This document shows, one piece after another, positions 59,349-64,000 of a stretch of 64,000 bases of DNA. A program made the position numbers and the translations under genes. Numbering within the stretch: the first letter of the stretch is position 1; every line of letters begins with the position of its first letter. A model generated the notes under the pieces. The model made no database searches and was not told the DNA's origin. It saw only the letters and a program-made list of their open reading frames with translations. This DNA is from Fomes fomentarius (taxonomy: Eukaryota > Basidiomycota > Agaricomycetes > Polyporales > Polyporaceae), in contig JABYQN010000012.1 of assembly GCA_022606135.1 (NCBI GenBank), positions 248,001 to 312,000 of the forward strand, read 5' to 3'.

Positions 59349-62300
59349 TCACAGCGCATGCGAATTCACAGGCTGTGACAGAGTCATGACCACTCGCCCG
59401 CGCTGGGTGTTCTTGTCTTGCTCCACCTCGACCAGAACCTTCACCTTATCGAAGACGGAAATCGTCACTTCCTGCCCGTCCGCCGGTATCGTGATTGTGT
59501 AGTTCTCTGCATCAAACTGGATCTCGCGCTTGAAGGTCACAAGCCCTTCGATGCCCAATCTGGCGGTACAGTTCGAATTGGTTTCTCACCCCAACCTGAC
59601 TTTGGAAGCACGACGTACCTGGAAACGAACACACCGAGGCCATTTCTGAACGTTCGAATAACGAATGCGTCCTCTATGACCGTTTCCCTCTCGCTTCTCG
59701 CTTTCAGGGCGAGGCCAACGTAAAATTCTACGCTGGCGCGGCTTGCCATCTGGGCCATTCTATGGCGTTTGTTGACAACCTCAAGCACCCTCTCAACGTG
59801 AGACTTGGAGTGGAGGCTAGCGTGGAGAGGGGAGTAAGCTATTGCGGCTGCGAGTTGGCGATGCGCTAATACATCTACAGTGTGCAGATCGTGACGTTAG
59901 CGAGTCAAGCGGTGGTGAGCCAAAAACATGCGCTCACCTGCATAACGTCTGATCGGACTGGTGAAGTGAGTGTAAATGGGGCTTGCTAGACCGTAATGGC
60001 CAAACGTATCCCGGGCCACGCTCCCGGAACAGAAATACTCCGCGGAGAGCATGCAGCGCGTTGCCATGATGCGCACCAGGGTATTGAAGGCAGGCTCGTG
60101 GGGGTCCTGCGAGAAAGGGGTCACCATGGATAGGGAAAGAGCGTTTCTATCAGACGGTACTCACAGCACACTTGTCGAGCGATGCGGCGAGGGCGCCCGA
60201 ACTGGAAACATCAAGCGTCATCCCTTTGCGCTTATTGAGAATATCCTGTAGTTTTTCAAAGTTTGTCCGAGGAGGTGGGAGGTGCCGTCTATCGGTCGAT
60301 CATGAGTATCGGCAACTATGTAATCTTGGGAAGGCAAACAATAGACGAACCTCAATACCGCTGTCTGTGGGAACGTCTCCTGAATCTTCCTGGCGACGCT
60401 GATGTTGGCCAAGAGCATGAACTCTTCGACTAGGCTGTTTGTTTCCCGCAGCTCCTTCTGCTCGACATCAATGGGATCGGAGGACTCGGAGCTGTCAAGT
60501 TGAATTTTGACTTCGGGTGAGGCTAAATTCAGCGCCCCCGCTGCCATCCTGCCAGCCTTGAGCTTCCTAGCTAGGTGATTCAGCAGCCGGATGCTCTCGG
60601 TCAGTTCGTCCGTTAGCTTCCTGGCGAAAGAGGCGACGATGAGCAATCACGATGGCGCACACGTGTAGACAGAATCCACCTACGGGTCGTCTTTGCGGAT
60701 TTGAGCCTCTTCGTACGTAAAGGCCGACTTGGAGGCTATCACAGACTTTGTGAAGCGCGCATTGACAATCTCGGCTTCTGGGGAAAGCTCCTATGAACGG
60801 CAATTTTAGAATCCCGGATGTGAAATGCTACTCCTAATAATGACGACACACCCAGATAACTGAAAAGGCTAGACGTTCCACATGGGGCCGGAGCGAGCAA
60901 AGATTTGTACCAAGGAGGGCGGGCAACATGTCAATTCGCTTGTCGACCAGATAAACGGTGGTCCCACGCGCAGCGGCTTCATGATCCATGGGCGTGTCAG
61001 GATGGACAAAGTGCGACACGTCAGCGATGTCTGCATGGGAGATCAGCATCCGGAGACGTATACGGGACAAACACGGACGTACGAACGCCGGCCTCGATGT
61101 TGCCATTGGGAAGGCGACGCGCATGCAATGCGTCGTCTATATCTTGGCAGCCTGGGCCAGAAGAGTGTCATTCAGCCGTCGCGACGTTTATCACGCGTGC
61201 GGTGCACACCTGGAGGGTCGATGCTGCAGATAATGAGGCCCCGCAAATCCTCCCTGTCCCTCCAGTTCGGGTCGGCAGCACTCTGGGGTGGAACAGCCCA
61301 ATTGTCACCCTCCGGCGGGAGGCAGTCCAGAATTGCCTTGCCAAAAGGCCTGTAGGGTACATCAAACTCAAGCAAGAGCGATTCCTGCTCGGCTTCTTTG
61401 CTTTGCACTTTGCCGAGTGCGCGAACGAAATGGCCTTCCGGATAGCGAGAAGTCCGTTCCCATCGATCAAGAGTAACTAATATCTTCTGTCCAATGAGCG
61501 CTGGGGCCTGTCGAGTTCGCAAACGAATCCGCGGAAGCAGACGGGACACCGGAGTCGCGAATACCGTCTGCTGGGAAAGCGACGTAGGGTTCATCGACGT
61601 CAGTGAGGTGCTATCGATATGGCATACATATCTGCGAGGATGAACAACAGAATATGTGAGCGTGCTATACTATCGTGCCGCAAATCACGACGTACGATCG
61701 CCAATTCCGCTTGATGATACCAACGACGCGACCTGTGGGTTGCTTGCTAGAAGCAGCCCGCTTAGCCGACTCCGCCTCAAGGACTCTTCGTTCGGCGAGG
61801 ACCTCGTCGCCTTCACCTTCGTCTTCCGAGTCTTCTGCGTCATCGTTCTTGAGAGTAGCTATTCATGGTTTAGGCTTTCGCTTGTCAGACATTGACGAGG
61901 ACTCTGCACCTTCTTGGTCCACCACTTCGTCTCCCGGTGCCTTCCACTCCTTTTCATCGAAGATTTCTACCGCCACAATGTCGCCTTGGACGGCCCGGTT
62001 CATATGCTCTCGGCCTACAAGCAACACCGGCTTATCGAACGCAGGGACAGGAACACTCCCCTAGTCGCTCCGTCATTACAGAGACATTAAATAGTGTACA
62101 GATACTGTACCTCGAGATAGTTGTATTGATTTGCGTTGAAGTGGCCTTGATGAAGCCCGCCGCTTTTGACGCCAGCGAGTAATGTCGCCATTGGAAGATA
62201 CTAGTCAAGGCTCAATCAGCGGTCGGTACCATGGCAAAGCAGAACACTCAACTTCGGGGTAAAGTGCCTGACGACTCGCAACAGCTGCAGTAGGTTCCAA

Positions 62301-63350
62301 ATTATCCGATCCTGATGTTGCCAACAGATCGAGTAATCGACTGGAATCTTTCGACCCCTCCACGTAATTTCGCACTGTATCACCCGTCAATCCTGTAGAA
62401 GACAGATTTAACACGTATGGAGCATACCGGATGCACAGCGAAGGCCGTCTTTCTCTGCTTTTTGGCGGTTGGCGACGTCATCGGTTAACAAGACTACGGC
62501 TGGTAAAGGCGGCTTCAGCTGCCCACGGATTGGAGGACGGGCAAGCGACAGATGACTATTGTACCACGCCGTGGCCTTGCGGATACCTGTAGGCAATTCA
62601 GCGGGCAACTCCGCATCCAACCCTCACAACTACGCCGTACCTCTGTCGTTGCGATCATTTGGTGATTCACCCTCTTCACGGATTACTGCGGTACTGCTAG
62701 AATTCTACTATTGACAACCCTCAACCCTGAAGATTTACGACGCCACAACTTACGAATGATACTCATTGTAGAAAACCCAAATCTTCTTGTCGTCCGCTTT
62801 CACCAAGGCCTTGAGACGGTTATACAGCGGAAGAGATCGATGTCTGACTTCTTCCACTACCGTCTGAAGGAGAATCATAGGTGGATCAAACAAGGGTGAT
62901 TCCATCAAATCCATCTATACCAATTTCACATGAGCGATCAAGGTGAGGATATTCGGACTTGGGGCATTGGCGAGAGTGGGTATGTAAGGTATGGGAGGCC
63001 ATGCAGCGGAGCGTGAGAGTAGGGGAACACTGACCTGGGCAAGGAATATGTTCGTATCCGGGAGCACAAAGTGTCCATCCGGAAATGAAGGGTGCTTTAA
63101 TGATCCAGAGGATGGGAGGGCAGTATCCTGTTCACTCGCGCACAATTTGCAGCTATGAATGCCACACACGACATCATCACGAAGGTATCGTTCGCGAAGA
63201 ACTGCGGCAACCAATCCAGGTTAATCACGCGCATACAGTCACCATGTAGCACTCACCCTTGATTACTTTCCCCCTCGCCGTCTTCTTGAAGAACTTGCGC
63301 TGCGTGACTACTGCCTCCGTCCGGGAACGCTTGCGAATGGTTATCTCCAT
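59349..63350 (-). CDS. dis3: exosome ribonuclease Dis3/Rrp44 (PIN plus RNB)
   Basis: This is the catalytic subunit of the RNA exosome: a 3'-5' exoribonuclease (RNB) and endonuclease (PIN) for RNA processing and decay. The N-terminus has [15 protein letters not shown], the zinc-binding Cys motif CGIHSCKLC (C-x4-C-x2-C) and the PIN domain ([39 protein letters not shown]). A cold-shock-like part ([20 protein letters not shown]) leads to the RNB site [17 protein letters not shown], then [66 protein letters not shown] and [20 protein letters not shown]. An S1 domain closes ([13 protein letters not shown]) and the protein ends PVNSHAL. The catalytic Asp residues of both nuclease domains are present. 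The exon carrying CQDIDD has two possible acceptors 15 nt apart. The start at 63350 was chosen by the distance to the conserved N-terminus. Confidence 0.95.
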
Positions 63351-63859
63351 CTTTTGTGCGCACCTCGATGAGTGTTGCAGAACTGAACACAGGAAACGAT
63401 GGAGAGCCAAGTGTCCGTCGCCGGACCGGAGCGTAGTATTTTGCGATATATGATCGGAGACTCAACTGTAGGCGTTCTGTTTTACTCTCCGAAGGTCGGA
63501 GTCACAGCCGAGCTAAAGAGTTGATTTACCAGGTGACCGTTGAGTGAATGACTCCGATCCATGTTATCATCTCTTCCACTTTGTTCAGTCGTATACCTTG
63601 TTGGAATGTCGCAAGTATGACGCTTCAGCAAGTCCCAGGTGCAGGACCCTGACAATCCTAAAGCGCACTCGTGGTGCTCGGTAGGCTGACAGCAACGGTG
63701 TCGTACAGATATCAAGCTTCAAAGCTGTATTTGAACCTTCATACGTCTGACATCTGATCAGCGCGCTCGGCTGACCAGCATGGTAACGCACGTTCGCGTG
63801 CCAGCGTGGAAGTATAAATGCAACTTCAACTACCACATTTCATTTTCATCTCGTCCACC
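63351..63859. other. divergent intergenic region right of dis3
   Basis: Upstream regions of dis3 and of the gene starting at 63860. No coding content is recognised. Confidence 0.45.
63813..63819 (+). promoter_or_regulatory. TATA box of the right-edge gene
   Basis: TATAAAT lies 47 bases upstream of the ATG at 63860. Its strength and closeness suggest a regulated or strongly expressed gene. Confidence 0.5.
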
Positions 63860-64000
63860 ATGCAGGTCTATCTGTCGTGGCTTGTGCGACTCCCGGTCCT
63901 ATGTCATCTGGCGTTACTAGCCGTGGGCGACTCCAACTCAAGACTTATTGTCCTCTGCCGGAGGGGTTTACGACTCTTCCACCACGCCGTCACACCTCGC
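63860..64000 (+). CDS. start of a probable secreted protein, cut by the window end
   Basis: The ATG in context CCACCATGC opens a frame to the window end. It begins MQVYLSWLVRLPVLCHLALLAVGDS, which looks like a signal peptide. No domain can be recognised in the 47 residues present, and an intron may already interrupt the frame after the signal. Identity is unknown. Confidence 0.4.
   Translation, partial: MQVYLSWLVRLPVLCHLALLAVGDSNSRLIVLCRRGLRLFHHAVTPR

Noticed and set aside
61137..61290. Loss of the Dis3 catalytic Asp motif
   Set aside because: It appears lost only if the downstream acceptor is used; the upstream acceptor gives the full GCQDIDD sequence.
1..64000. CRISPR array, prophage, IS element, retrotransposon or DNA transposon
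   Set aside because: No regular repeats with spacers, no integrase, reverse-transcriptase or transposase motifs, and no long terminal repeats were found by eye.

Overview
The window is nuclear DNA of a filamentous basidiomycete, most likely an agaricomycete and perhaps a wood-decay Polyporales species (organism is inference). Genes are split by many 50-60 nt GT-AG introns, and the paralogue families are typical of mushrooms: P450s, F-box proteins, jelly-roll plus TM proteins, seven-TM proteins, an adenylate-forming reductase and secreted S33 hydrolases. I see no rRNA, tRNA, CRISPR, transposase, reverse transcriptase or bacterial operon structure.

Layout. 0-4 kb is gene-poor, with a perfect 47-bp palindrome, an old tandem duplication and a second hairpin. 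A seven-exon cytochrome P450 lies at 4132-6814 (+), followed by a truncated, decayed copy of its 5' half (about 7850-9300). Next come a membrane-anchored twin jelly-roll protein (9658-11526, -), a truncated F-box gene (13252-13776, +) and a YcaC-like isochorismatase-fold hydrolase (14689-15478, +). A tandem pair of secreted TAP-like serine hydrolases (16481-18863 and 19542-22003, +) meets a seven-TM protein (22314-23784, -) tail to tail. From 23.8 to 28.6 kb I find no gene.

The largest gene is a 16-exon A-T-R adenylate-forming reductase (28606-32912, +). It is followed by a broken F-box/leucine-rich/WD40 fusion gene with two in-frame stops (33581-36068, -), a zinc-finger array gene (36423-37923, -) and a Kre9/Knh1-like GPI-type cell-wall protein (39045-39783, +).

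The right third is mostly housekeeping: tyrosyl-DNA phosphodiesterase (41220-43931, -), methionine sulfoxide reductase A (45073-45858, -), a TPR/F-box protein (46795-49083, -), COP9 signalosome subunit 3 (51774-53629, -), a WRAP53/TCAB1-like WD40 protein (54323-56243, +), a second P450 (56437-58685, -) and the exosome nuclease Dis3/Rrp44 (59349-63350, -). A probable secreted protein starts at 63860 and runs off the window.

The genes do not form one pathway. Loose links exist: three F-box genes with a COP9 subunit (SCF ubiquitin ligases and their deneddylation), two P450s with an adenylate-forming reductase (secondary metabolism, though far apart), and two secreted hydrolases. The most unusual observations concern gene structure. 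There are three GC-AG introns, one of which splits the codon of the phosphopantetheine serine. A 14-nt microexon carries the P450 oxygen-binding motif. Two in-frame splice acceptors lie at the Dis3 RNB active site. The F-box/WD40 fusion gene is broken only by two nonsense codons.
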